DNA from: an uncultured Blautia sp.
GTDB lineage: Bacteria > Bacillota > Clostridia > Lachnospirales > Lachnospiraceae
DNA length: 12,803 nt
Assembly (NCBI GenBank): GCA_934409175.1
Contig: CAKRVX010000060.1
Coordinates: 1 to 12,803, forward strand
Reading direction: 5' to 3'
In this document: piece by piece, positions 1-7,935 of the stretch
Layout: each line of letters begins with the position of its first letter
Numbering within the stretch: position 1 is the stretch's first letter
The notes under the pieces: model-generated
What the model was told of the DNA's origin: nothing
What the model saw: the letters and a program-made list of their open reading frames with translations, nothing else
Database searches by the model: none
Made by a program: the position numbers and the translations under genes

Positions 1-1340
1 CCTTCCAGTTCATATGCATAGGAGAAGTCGTTTGGTTCTTCAACAAGACGAAGAACTTCTTCTGCAAGTTTGATTCCACCTTCGCCGCCTTTTGCCCATA
101 CTTCAGAAAGAGCAACATTAACACCGAGTTCTTTACATTTTGCTTCTACGAAGTCAAGCTCTGCCTTTGTATCTGTAGGGAATGCGTTGATAGCAACAAC
201 ACATGGAAGTTTGTATACGTTCTTGATATTGGAAACGTGTTTCAGAAGGTTTGGAATACCTTTCTCAAGAGCTTCCAGGTTTTCGTTGTTAAGATCAGCT
301 TTCGCAACACCGCCGTTGTATTTCAGAGCACGTACAGTAGCTACAATAACAACTGCGCTTGGTTTTAATCCTGCCATACGGCATTTGATGTCAAGGAATT
401 TCTCTGCACCCAGGTCAGCACCGAAACCAGCCTCTGTGATCGCATAATCAGCAAGTTTCATAGCCATCTTTGTAGCTGTTACGGAGTTACATCCGTGAGC
501 AATGTTAGCGAATGGTCCGCCGTGTACGATTGCAGGAACATGTTCCAGAGTCTGTACAAGGTTTGGTTTCAGAGCATCTTTTAACAGAGCTGTCATAGCG
601 CCTTCGGCGTGAAGATCGCCGGCTGTTACAGGTTTCTGCTCGGAAACTTTACCGTATGTATATCCAATGATGATCTTGGATAATCTTTCTTTCAGGTCTT
701 TGATATCACTTGCGAGACAGAGAACTGCCATGATCTCAGATGCAACGGTAATGTCATATCCGTCTTCACGAGGCATACCGTTTGTTCTTCCGCCAAGGCC
801 GTCTACTACGTTACGAAGCTGACGGTCATTCATGTCTACACATCTTCTCCATGTGATCTTACGTGGGTCAATGTTTAATGCGTTGCCCTGGAAAATGTGG
901 TTATCGATCATAGCTGCAAGTAAGTTGTTTGCTGCACCGATCGCATGGAAGTCACCTGTGAAATGAAGATTAATATCTTCCATAGGAACAACCTGTGCAT
1001 ATCCGCCGCCAGCTGCACCGCCTTTAACACCGAATACCGGTCCTAAGGATGGCTCACGAAGAGCTACCATAACGTTTTTTCCAAGTCTCTGCATGCCATC
1101 TGCAAGACCTACCGTAGTAGTAGTTTTACCTTCTCCGGCAGGAGTTGGATTGATAGCTGTAACGAGAATTAATTTTCCGTCTTTTTTATCTGTTTCTTTT
1201 AAGAGATTGTAATCAATTTTTGCTTTGTATTTTCCGTACTGTTCCAGATATTTATCATCAATACCTGCTTTCTCTGCAATCTGAGTAATTGGAAGCATTT
1301 CGCATTCCTGTGCGATCTCGATGTCTGATTTGAATCCCAT
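1..1340 (-). CDS. fhs: Formate-tetrahydrofolate ligase, partial (C-terminus off the left edge)
   Basis: ATP-dependent formation of 10-formyl-THF from formate and THF (EC 6.3.4.3), a cytosolic step of one-carbon metabolism that feeds purine synthesis and, in acetogens, the methyl branch of the Wood-Ljungdahl pathway. The minus-strand frame opens [20 protein letters not shown]. It carries the P-loop TPAGEGKT at residues 66-73, the glycine-rich family signature [14 protein letters not shown], and the second signature [12 protein letters not shown] near residues 333-344. About 446 codons are visible of the roughly 555 usual for the family; the rest lies left of base 1, so the gene is cut by the window and not truncated biologically. 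The ATG at 1340-1338 is preceded by a good AAAGGAG site at 1357-1351. No frameshift or internal stop was seen. Expression is probably set by the ZTP riboswitch and terminator upstream. Confidence 0.97.
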   Translation of the reverse strand, partial: MGFKSDIEIAQECEMLPITQIAEKAGIDDKYLEQYGKYKAKIDYNLLKETDKKDGKLILVTAINPTPAGEGKTTTTVGLADGMQRLGKNVMVALREPSLGPVFGVKGGAAGGGYAQVVPMEDINLHFTGDFHAIGAANNLLAAMIDNHIFQGNALNIDPRKITWRRCVDMNDRQLRNVVDGLGGRTNGMPREDGYDITVASEIMAVLCLASDIKDLKERLSKIIIGYTYGKVSEQKPVTAGDLHAEGAMTALLKDALKPNLVQTLEHVPAIVHGGPFANIAHGCNSVTATKMAMKLADYAITEAGFGADLGAEKFLDIKCRMAGLKPSAVVIVATVRALKYNGGVAKADLNNENLEALEKGIPNLLKHVSNIKNVYKLPCVVAINAFPTDTKAELDFVEAKCKELGVNVALSEVWAKGGEGGIKLAEEVLRLVEEPNDFSYAYELE

Positions 1341-1385
1341 AATTGTTTTTCTCCTTTCGTCTCCGCATAAACATGAAAAACTTAT

Positions 1386-1412
1386 GTTACTGTTCACTCC
1401 GCGATCAGTAAC
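1386..1412 (-). other. Hairpin in the fhs 5' leader, downstream of the attenuator
   Basis: Perfect 7-bp arms GTTACTG / CAGTAAC enclose a 13-nt loop, about 45 nt upstream of the fhs start. There is no U-run, so it is not a terminator. It may stabilise the leader or affect processing; its role is unknown. It is separate from the ZTP aptamer. Confidence 0.35.
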
Positions 1413-1459
1413 AATTACTAATTAAAGGAAATGTTGGCCAGTCTGTTTTTTTATGAGAT

Positions 1460-1494
1460 AAAAAAAGGCCAGTATCTGAAATTTTCAAATACTG
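1460..1494 (-). terminator. Intrinsic terminator of the fhs riboswitch (attenuator)
   Basis: On the minus strand, CAGTATTTGAA and its complement TTCAGATACTG (one G-T pair) form an 11-bp stem with a 3-nt loop at 1494-1470. GGCC and a run of seven U residues (1466-1460) follow. The 5' arm begins inside the conserved CUGGGCA end of the aptamer at 1499-1493, so aptamer closure and terminator formation compete. This arrangement predicts read-through when ligand is bound. Confidence 0.85.
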
Positions 1495-1560
1495 CCCAGA
1501 CGGTCGGCCTCCACAAACCTCCGACTCCCCGTGGTTTGTATTCCACTATTTCCGTCAGTA
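1493..1560 (-). promoter_or_regulatory. ZTP (pfl motif) riboswitch controlling fhs
   Basis: ZTP riboswitches sense the purine intermediate ZTP/ZMP, which builds up when 10-formyl-THF is short, and switch on folate and purine genes; fhs is a classical target. Read 5' to 3' on the minus strand, the elements appear in the expected order. GACGG (1556-1552) pairs with CCGTC (1503-1499). A small GTGG/CCAC hairpin follows (1546-1543 with 1534-1531), then the conserved GGGGAG (1530-1525). A TCGG/CCGA hairpin comes next (1524-1521 with 1507-1504), and the aptamer ends in the hallmark CCGTCTGGGCA. ACT/AGT flanks extend P1. Assignment is by motif recognition and pairing, not a covariance-model score. 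Confidence 0.85.
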
Positions 1561-1588
1561 CTCGAAGGTTCCTTCAATTGATAGTATT

Positions 1589-1617
1589 AATATAACACTT
1601 TGAGAAAAATATGTCAA
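1589..1617 (-). promoter_or_regulatory. Sigma-A-type promoter for fhs
   Basis: On the minus strand, TTGACA (1617-1612) and TATATT (1594-1589) are separated by exactly 17 bp. Transcription would start near 1582, just upstream of the riboswitch, giving a leader of about 240 nt before the fhs ATG. Confidence 0.8.
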
Positions 1618-1810
1618 CAATTTCTGTGAAAATGTCAAAAATTTTACACGATTCAAACAAACTTTATGCAAACTTAATAATAAGGAAAAAATAACTCCTG
1701 AATGTTGAAAGGAATTATCATTTATGTTGCAAAATGTCTGTTAAATAATAAACAAAATTGAAAAAAGTCAAGTTTATAAGTTTTTCATAAAAAATTTATG
1801 ATTATATTAG
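1618..1810. other. AT-rich divergent intergenic stretch without a gene
   Basis: The spacer between the divergent fhs and HAAS-protein promoters is very AT-rich. I see no open frame with a ribosome binding site, no RNA gene and no G+C-rich hairpin. The only structure is a weak AT palindrome, TCATAAA-AAA-TTTATGA, at 1785-1801, which may be chance in this composition. Confidence 0.5.
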
Positions 1811-1838
1811 TTGCCATATGGAGGAAGTATGATAAAAT
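1811..1838 (+). promoter_or_regulatory. Probable promoter of the HAAS-domain gene
   Basis: TTGCCA (1811-1816) and TAAAAT (1833-1838) lie 16 bp apart, about 37 bp upstream of the ATG at 1875. A start near 1845 would leave a short leader containing the AGGAG at 1861-1865. The -35 is imperfect, hence moderate confidence. Confidence 0.5.
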
Positions 1839-1874
1839 ATAACCACAAAATCCCATGTACAGGAGATTAAATAA

Positions 1875-2321
1875 ATGGATAGAGCTGAATTTTTAACTAT
1901 TCTGAGAAACCAGCTTGCCGGGCGAATGCAGGAGGGGAAATCAGAAGCGCATATAAGATATTATGAAGATTATATACAGTCTCAGGTCAGAAAGGGGCGA
2001 TCGGAATCAGAAGTTCTTAACGAACTTGGTGATCCCAGACTTATAGCAAGAACCCTTATAGAAGCAGAAGGTGATCAGTATCAGGAAGATTACGGGCAGT
2101 ATTCCAGTTATGGAACTGATGTAAAACGGCCTGTTCAACCGGAGAAAAAATGGAAAAAGATACTGGATCTTTCTACCTGGCAGGGCAAGGCAATAGTAAT
2201 TGCAGGGGCTGCTGTTGTGATCGCTTTGCTCATTCTGATCATAGGTGCGGTCCTTCCGTTCTTTATCATTTTAGCTATTATTTTATCAATCCTTTCTTGG
2301 ATTAAAAAACATACAAATTAG
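1875..2321 (+). CDS. Orphan HAAS/DUF1700-type small membrane protein
   Basis: A 148-residue protein. Residues 1-65 are charged and helical, with the pattern MDRAEFLTILRNQLAG, a YYEDYI segment, then SEVLNELGDPRLIARTLI. This matches the helical HAAS/DUF1700 fold, which in Firmicutes is often encoded beside PadR-family regulators and attached to membrane or putative signalling modules. A polar, Tyr/Gln-rich linker follows (about 66-100). One long hydrophobic block at 106-142 could be one long or two short membrane helices, and the tail is basic (KKHTN). The start is supported by AGGAG 9 nt upstream. No PadR gene lies next to it: the neighbours are divergent fhs and, after a hairpin, the surface operon. 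Its function is unknown; a membrane-associated sensory or regulatory role is inference only. Confidence 0.85.
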   Translation: MDRAEFLTILRNQLAGRMQEGKSEAHIRYYEDYIQSQVRKGRSESEVLNELGDPRLIARTLIEAEGDQYQEDYGQYSSYGTDVKRPVQPEKKWKKILDLSTWQGKAIVIAGAAVVIALLILIIGAVLPFFIILAIILSILSWIKKHTN

Positions 2322-2371
2322 ACTTCAATTATTTCCCGATTCTTAATTATCTGATAAAAATCTATATTAAA

Positions 2372-2402
2372 TTTCAGATCTCCTTCTGAAGGAGATCTGA
2401 AA
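2372..2402 (+). terminator. Long perfect palindrome, probable terminator of the HAAS gene
   Basis: Fifteen-base arms, TTTCAGATCTCCTTC and its exact complement, are separated by a single T, 50 bp after the stop codon. The stem is strong but is followed by CTTAATCTTAAAATTTT and not a clean U-run, so termination may be weak. The near-symmetry would also let it act for minus-strand transcripts or as a protein-binding palindrome. Confidence 0.55.
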
Positions 2403-2558
2403 CTTAATCTTAAAATTTTCAAATCCTAAAATTTCAAATCTAGATTCTTCAAATTAAAATTCATGATCAACAATTCCAATTAAAAAAAACTATTCTCTAA
2501 TCGGGCCTGTTTAAAGGCTGACCAGTCAAATTTACTATTATAAAGAAAGGAGTCTATC
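2403..2558 (+). other. AT-rich leader of the surface operon with short direct repeats
   Basis: TTTCAAATC recurs at 2417-2425 and 2432-2440, with a degenerate copy CTTCAAATT at 2447-2455, giving a 15-bp period. A small palindrome TGAC-CA-GTCA lies at 2519-2528. The ribosome binding site AAAGGAG (2546-2552) is 6 nt upstream of the ATG at 2559. I could not find a convincing -35/-10 pair, so the promoter of the surface operon is unassigned. Confidence 0.4.
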
Positions 2559-5500
2559 ATGAAAAACTCAAAACTATTTTATCGCATTGGAGGAGCAGCT
2601 ATAGCAGCTTTCTGCATTGCTGTTCTCTTTGTTCTGCAGGCACTTTGTGCCGTGCTGCCGGCCTGTGTTGCACAGGCAGCTACCACAGTTCCTATAGAGA
2701 TATGGGACAGTGATAAACAGGTAGACTATGGCTACCGCTTTAATATGAAATTTCAGCCAGGAGTAACAACTTATGAATCTTTTGGTTGCGACAATCAGGA
2801 TCGTGAAGCTTTTTCTGATAATGGAAAAAGTAACCGTGATACAGAATGTGTCCGTGTGACATCGGATTATAAACCGGGGAGTGCCGGAATGCGTTATAAC
2901 AATGTAGGAAAAGATGCAAATGGCAATATTGTAGATGTCCGTATGACACTTCTGGGGGTTGAAAATGCAGAACCACGATATGATATGAGGACGCCTGAGT
3001 CTATTGTTCAAAATAAGGAAGGTGCTACTTTTGCATGGAAAAATAATGAAGCTTATCCAATGGTAGGTTTTTCTAAAAACAGTATTGGAATTTTTATCTA
3101 TTCAGTGGGATATGCCAAAGTTAATTTTCAGTTTCTGAAACATGGAACAGAAGAAGCTTTGCCTATAAGCGGACATGGAACCATCAGGGATATTGATGCA
3201 GGGCAGGGAGTGCGCATCCCTCAGGACAGTGGACTGGATAATACATATCTTTTGAAAGATAATAATTTCCTGACTGTAAATGGAAATTATGTAACAGCTC
3301 CAGATACATCTATAGAACCCGATGACAGAAGAGGATGGCTGAATCTGTTTTATAACACCGATAATTTTACTGTGGAATTCAGTCACCAGTACAGACTGGA
3401 TAAATGGGATAAAAGTCGACAGGATGGAATAGAAAAGGCAGGATCTCAGGAAAAATGGGCAGAGATAATGCGTAAGAGATATGTAAATTCTGAAGGAAAA
3501 AGTTACTGTGAAAATTTTATGGGACAGAAGATATGTAAAGCATATGCATATTTTGACTTTACATCTTATTGTTTCGGGGATGTTGAAATGAAGAAAGCAC
3601 CGGAGAAGCGTGTGGGTGCAGTGGACTGTACATGGGAGGAGGCGATAGCAGCTACGAAAGAGCAGCCATTTGTAATAGTTGACAGTGAAGAGTTTCAGTA
3701 TATGATCCAGGCGGAGACAACACCAAACAAGCTGAGAAAATTTGTGATTCAGGATACTTTGGAAGATTGTCTGACGCTGGAGGATATATCAAAAGTTTCT
3801 GTAGTAAATGATACAGGGCAGGATGTGACCGGACAATTTGATATTTCCGTGGAGGGACAGGTTATCACCTGCAGTGCGAAAGCAGAGTACATGGAACAGG
3901 AAAGTTTCACAGACAATGAAACTTATACGTTTATCTTTAAAGTTCACAGAAAGCCGGAAACAGATTTTAGTGCAGCAGAATATCTGACAGAGGATGGCTG
4001 TACTCTGCTGATTCCTAACAGTGCATCTATGACTTATGAACGGACAAATGGTACAGGTAACACAATGAAAACAGATACGATCTGGGTAAAAGGGGTGATA
4101 CGGCCAGATCTTCAGATAGAGAAAAATGTATCCGGATACGAGTGGATGGCAGGAGATATAGTTGATTATACAGTAACAGTTACAGAGAAAAAGCCGGATG
4201 TGTGGGCGACGAATGTAACTGTTATGGATGAGATTCCGGTGGGGCTGTTGCTTCTGGATGGACAGTACAATGTACAGACCAGCCAGGGGGCGGCATCCTG
4301 TAGTCTGACCGCTGCAGATAACATATGGAAAGCAGAATGCCCGATCCTAAGATACGGAGAAACCATTACTGTTCGGTTTAAATGTCAGGTACAGGATACT
4401 TCCAATGGGCAGGAACTGGAAAATATAGCTGTAGCTACCGCCGGGAATATGATTGATCCTGAGACAGGAGAACCGCAGTATCGCAGAGACATGGCGGAAA
4501 TCTGGACCAACAGTCCGCAGCTTGAGATTAATAAAACTGCTGATAAATATGAATGGCAGCAAGATAGTGAAGTGGCTTATCGTATTGTTGTAAATAATAC
4601 AGCAGCAGGAACTATAGCGAAAGATATCAATATAACAGACATTGGTCTTCCAGAAGGGTTGGTGCTGTCCGGAGGAACTGACAGTGTGGAAATTCTTGGA
4701 GTACAGCAGCAAATTAATTATCCGATACCGGATAAGAAATCCGGACAGGCTTATGAGTCCAGGCCGGTGGAAGCACATATGGAAGCCAGTGAAAGTGGAT
4801 TCAGATTTTACTGTTCGCATCTGCCATACAGCCAACCGGTTACGCTTATTTTTCACTGTACTGCACAGGAAAATGCCAATGGACATGAAAGTGTAAATGC
4901 AGCAAGTGTTTCCGCATCAAATGCATCAGAGCAGTCAGATGATGCGGAGGTTTATGTAAATACGGGAGAATTCCGGATTGAAAAGACAGCAGATCATTAT
5001 GAGTGGCAGGTTGGAGAAGAAGTAGAATATACGGTAAAAGTAGAGAATGTAAATGATGGGACAATAGCCAGAAATGTGACAATCTGGGATACACAGATGC
5101 CGGAAGGACTTGCACTGGTATCTGATGATAGTGTATCTGTAAATGGAATTCCTCAGAGTATTATTCAGCCTGTAGCAGGTACGGAAGATATTCCGAATGA
5201 ACTGAATCCGGAATATTATAGTGAAACAGAAGAAAAAACGGTAAACTATGAACTTCTTCCAGAAGGTGCAGGATGGAGACTGAACATATCAGATCTTCCT
5301 GCAGGATGCCCGGTAATTGTTACTTTTCGTTGTGTAGTTACAGAGGAAGTAAACGGAATGGAAAGTGTGAATATTGCAAACGTTCAGGCAGAAAATGCAC
5401 CTGAAACATCAGGTGATGCGGAAATTTATGTAAATACGGCAGTGCTGGATATCCAGAAAAGTTTTCAGAATCCATATCTGGAAACAGGTGATGGACGGGA

Positions 5501-7109
5501 AGAAAATGAATTTCGTGTAGGAGAACAGATTGATTATCAGGTGGTTGTTAATAATGTTCAGAAAGGTTCAATAGCCAGAAATGTGGTGATTAGTGATCGT
5601 TCACTTCCTGAGGGCCTGACCTTATCCGGAGAAGAAGGGGCTGTGACTGTGGAAGGAGTGCCGACAGTAATTCAGGATCCGGTAACTGAAACTGATGATA
5701 CAGGAAATCAGATAAATCCGGAGAACTATAGTAATACAGCGGAAAAAGCGGTGAGCTGTCAAGTTCTTCGCCAGGACAACGGATGGACCGTGATGATTTC
5801 AGATCTTCCATATCAGATCCCTGTAACTGTAAAATTCCGTTGTACGGCTACAGAAAGTATTAATGGCATGGAGGTAGTAAATACAGCACAGGCATATGCA
5901 GATAATGCATCAGCAGTGAAAGCAGCGGCGAAGATATGGGTAAATTCACCTGTGCTCCATGCAGAAAAAACAGCAGATCAGAAAACTTGCAAATTTGGAG
6001 ACATTATTACGTATCGTGTGAAAATGACACAGGATCAAAAGGGATGTGTAGCAAGAGAGGTAATTCTTCAGGATACAGTGAATACTGATGGAGTGAAACT
6101 GCTGGCAGATTCTATTCGTCTTTTGGATGAAAATGGTGACCAGATAGAAGCGGCAGTAGAAGCCGGAGATCAGACATTTATTTTACGTACAGGACGAAAT
6201 CTCATAAAAGATGAACCTTACAGTATCTGTGATAATGCAAGAGGCGGAGTTCTGGAGCAGATAATGCCAAATCCGTTGAATTGTACAGCTCAGAAATCCA
6301 TGACTGTACAGTATCAGGTGAAGGTTACAGAAGTTCAAAAGCCGGATTTTAAGATTTGCAATAAGGCAGTGGTAAACAGCAAAGAAAATATCCCGGATTC
6401 TGATGAAACAGAGATTGAAGTTATCAGGCCTGTACTTGATATTGTAAAAGAGTCTGACAAAGAAGAGTATATGTACGGAGAGAGAGGATATTATAAACTG
6501 ACGATACACCAGTTAAAAGAAAATATAACAGAGAAAAATATCGTGGTAGAAGATGAACTTCGCACACCGGGAGCAATACTGGATCCTGACAGTATTGTGA
6601 TAAAGAAAAATGGAGAACTTGTGAAGGACACAGTAATTGATTGTTCTGATTCAGGGTTTGTCATTCGAACCAATACGGATCTTTCGGACAGAGATGTTAT
6701 GGAAGTACGTTATGAGGTAATTTTTGAACAGGGAAATACGGGAAAAGAAACAATCATAAATCGGGCCGGTGCCAGAGGAGAAATTTCAGAGGAGGTATAT
6801 GACGAAAATCAGGTTACAGTAATAAAAAAGGTTATTGTTACGCCAACACCGGTTCCAACTCGAAAGCCAATGGCTACTTTGACACCAGGGCCTGTTAAAA
6901 CACCTTCTGGAAGTTACGGAAATGGAGGCAGTGGAGGATATGCATCCGGATATGGGAACTCTGGCGGCGGTTCTGTGACAGGAATTTCGAAAACAGGAGA
7001 TACCAGACCATTTAAAATGATGAAAGTTGCTGGAATTCTGGGGCTTCTGCTGTTGACCGGTGGTGTTGTGGTATATAAACGAACATTCCGGGGAGTCCGT
7101 AAGAAATGA
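2559..7109 (+). CDS. Large secreted, sortase-anchored DUF11-repeat surface protein
   Basis: A 1516-residue cell-surface protein, probably an adhesin or structural surface fibre. Residues 1-41 are a Sec signal peptide (basic start, long hydrophobic core, AQA-A cleavage region). Residues about 42-344 form a head I do not recognise, with several cysteines (including around YCENFMGQKIC). Residues about 345-515 resemble an isopeptide-forming pilin D2-type domain (EEFQYMIQAETTPN, VIQDTLEDCLTL). Six DUF11-like stalk units begin near residues 518, 655, 805, 963, 1133 and 1293. A Pro/Thr stretch (TPTPVPTRKP, from 1428) and a Gly/Ser linker lead to the sorting signal: ISKTG at 1476-1480, a hydrophobic helix at about 1487-1508 and a basic tail. 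The motif has Ser where LPXTG has Pro. AAAGGAG supports the start. The stop overlaps the sortase start (ATGA), a translationally coupled pair. The ligand is unknown. Confidence 0.92.
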   Translation: MKNSKLFYRIGGAAIAAFCIAVLFVLQALCAVLPACVAQAATTVPIEIWDSDKQVDYGYRFNMKFQPGVTTYESFGCDNQDREAFSDNGKSNRDTECVRVTSDYKPGSAGMRYNNVGKDANGNIVDVRMTLLGVENAEPRYDMRTPESIVQNKEGATFAWKNNEAYPMVGFSKNSIGIFIYSVGYAKVNFQFLKHGTEEALPISGHGTIRDIDAGQGVRIPQDSGLDNTYLLKDNNFLTVNGNYVTAPDTSIEPDDRRGWLNLFYNTDNFTVEFSHQYRLDKWDKSRQDGIEKAGSQEKWAEIMRKRYVNSEGKSYCENFMGQKICKAYAYFDFTSYCFGDVEMKKAPEKRVGAVDCTWEEAIAATKEQPFVIVDSEEFQYMIQAETTPNKLRKFVIQDTLEDCLTLEDISKVSVVNDTGQDVTGQFDISVEGQVITCSAKAEYMEQESFTDNETYTFIFKVHRKPETDFSAAEYLTEDGCTLLIPNSASMTYERTNGTGNTMKTDTIWVKGVIRPDLQIEKNVSGYEWMAGDIVDYTVTVTEKKPDVWATNVTVMDEIPVGLLLLDGQYNVQTSQGAASCSLTAADNIWKAECPILRYGETITVRFKCQVQDTSNGQELENIAVATAGNMIDPETGEPQYRRDMAEIWTNSPQLEINKTADKYEWQQDSEVAYRIVVNNTAAGTIAKDINITDIGLPEGLVLSGGTDSVEILGVQQQINYPIPDKKSGQAYESRPVEAHMEASESGFRFYCSHLPYSQPVTLIFHCTAQENANGHESVNAASVSASNASEQSDDAEVYVNTGEFRIEKTADHYEWQVGEEVEYTVKVENVNDGTIARNVTIWDTQMPEGLALVSDDSVSVNGIPQSIIQPVAGTEDIPNELNPEYYSETEEKTVNYELLPEGAGWRLNISDLPAGCPVIVTFRCVVTEEVNGMESVNIANVQAENAPETSGDAEIYVNTAVLDIQKSFQNPYLETGDGREENEFRVGEQIDYQVVVNNVQKGSIARNVVISDRSLPEGLTLSGEEGAVTVEGVPTVIQDPVTETDDTGNQINPENYSNTAEKAVSCQVLRQDNGWTVMISDLPYQIPVTVKFRCTATESINGMEVVNTAQAYADNASAVKAAAKIWVNSPVLHAEKTADQKTCKFGDIITYRVKMTQDQKGCVAREVILQDTVNTDGVKLLADSIRLLDENGDQIEAAVEAGDQTFILRTGRNLIKDEPYSICDNARGGVLEQIMPNPLNCTAQKSMTVQYQVKVTEVQKPDFKICNKAVVNSKENIPDSDETEIEVIRPVLDIVKESDKEEYMYGERGYYKLTIHQLKENITEKNIVVEDELRTPGAILDPDSIVIKKNGELVKDTVIDCSDSGFVIRTNTDLSDRDVMEVRYEVIFEQGNTGKETIINRAGARGEISEEVYDENQVTVIKKVIVTPTPVPTRKPMATLTPGPVKTPSGSYGNGGSGGYASGYGNSGGGSVTGISKTGDTRPFKMMKVAGILGLLLLTGGVVVYKRTFRGVRKK
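4104..6830 (+). repeat. Six tandem DUF11-type stalk repeats encoded in the surface-protein gene
   Basis: Approximate units are 4104-4514, 4515-4964, 4965-5438, 5439-5948, 5949-6428 and 6429-6830. Units open with patterns such as LEINKTADKYEW, FRIEKTADHYEW and LHAEKTADQK. Then come a Y-x-V strand, ARNV..DT/D, LPEGL..SG, SDLP, an FRC(T/V) strand and NG-E-VN, and the central units end in (Y/W)VN(T/S). Units 3 and 4 are closest: DNA identities include a 17-bp exact match (5062-5078 and 5569-5585) and a nearly identical 25-bp stretch (4941-4965 and 5415-5439). That suggests recent duplication. Units 5 and 6 have diverged most. Confidence 0.8.
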
Positions 7110-7897
7110 AAAAACTGAAAACATTTGCGATAGGTATGATACTGGCAGCAGCCGGACTTCTGTTTTATTGTGGAAGCTTTTATATAAAAAGTTACAGACA
7201 GAATGAGACTGCAAAGGAAAACTGGAAAAAAGTAGACGATATTGCGCATACAAGTGAGCAGACATCAGAGGAACGAGATGGCAAACAACAAAAAAGAAAA
7301 GAGAAAATCAGGGAATCCTTCGGGATTTCCTGGGATAATCTGAGAAAAATCAATTCCAGAGTAGTAGCATGGATTAACATTCCGGGAACAAATATTTCTT
7401 ATCCTGTAGTACAGGGAGAAGATGATGAATTTTATCTGAAACATAACTTTGAGGATCAGGAGGATCAGTTTGGCTGCATTTTTCTGGGAAAAATAAATAA
7501 AAAAAATTTTAAAGATTCCCACAGTTTTCTTTATGGACACAATATGGAAGGGCATATGATGTTTGCGGATCTGAATTGTTATGAAAGTCAGGAGTTTTTG
7601 CTGAAATGTCCGGAATTTGAAATTATTACACCTTCCAGGAAGTATATTTATAAGATTTTTTCGGTAGAGCAGGCTGCGGAAGGCAGTGCGGCTTTTGAAT
7701 ATGGATATGAATTATCAGGACCAGAATACAGGAAACAGCTTGAGATTCTGAAAAAAAGTTCGCTGTATGATACTGGAATTGCACCGCGCAAGGACAGACC
7801 TGTGGTAACATTGATTACCTGTAATTCCAGGTTGGATCAGAAAATACGGATGGCAGTTCATGGAAATCTTTTTAAAACTTTATACTACAACAGGTAA
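7106..7897 (+). CDS. Class B-type sortase, probably dedicated to the upstream surface protein
   Basis: A membrane-bound cysteine transpeptidase, 263 residues, that would cleave the sorting motif between Thr and Gly and join the protein to peptidoglycan or to another subunit. An N-terminal membrane anchor lies at about residues 6-27, followed by a Lys/Glu-rich stalk (about 30-75). The catalytic domain opens with the SrtB-like VVAWINIPGTNISYPVVQG. Likely catalytic residues are His145 (LYGHNM), Cys239 (TLITC) and Arg248 (KIRMAVHGNL). Length and the close Cys-Arg spacing fit class B and not class A. Its ATG overlaps the stop of the surface gene in ATGA, with GGGGAG (7090-7095) 10 nt upstream, so it is probably translationally coupled. 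A pilin-polymerising role cannot be excluded, but no second pilin gene is present. Confidence 0.93.
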   Translation: MKKLKTFAIGMILAAAGLLFYCGSFYIKSYRQNETAKENWKKVDDIAHTSEQTSEERDGKQQKRKEKIRESFGISWDNLRKINSRVVAWINIPGTNISYPVVQGEDDEFYLKHNFEDQEDQFGCIFLGKINKKNFKDSHSFLYGHNMEGHMMFADLNCYESQEFLLKCPEFEIITPSRKYIYKIFSVEQAAEGSAAFEYGYELSGPEYRKQLEILKKSSLYDTGIAPRKDRPVVTLITCNSRLDQKIRMAVHGNLFKTLYYNR

Positions 7898-7935
7898 AAT
7901 AACCTTCGAAATCACTAACAAAAATATCTGTATCA

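Noticed and set aside
70..447. Plus-strand open frame of 125 codons
   Set aside because: It lies wholly antisense to fhs, has no ribosome binding site and its translation is not protein-like; a shadow of the fhs reading frame.
2536..2541. TATTAT as a -10 box for the surface operon
   Set aside because: No matching -35 at a proper distance, and transcription would begin inside the ribosome binding site.
4347..4886. Minus-strand open frame of 179 codons inside the surface gene, with several others like it
   Set aside because: Antisense to a coding region with clear domain repeats; no ribosome binding sites and low-quality translations.
4104..6830. Repeats in the surface gene as a CRISPR or mobile repeat array
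   Set aside because: They are 400-510 bp in-frame protein repeats with diverged DNA, explained by DUF11-type domains.
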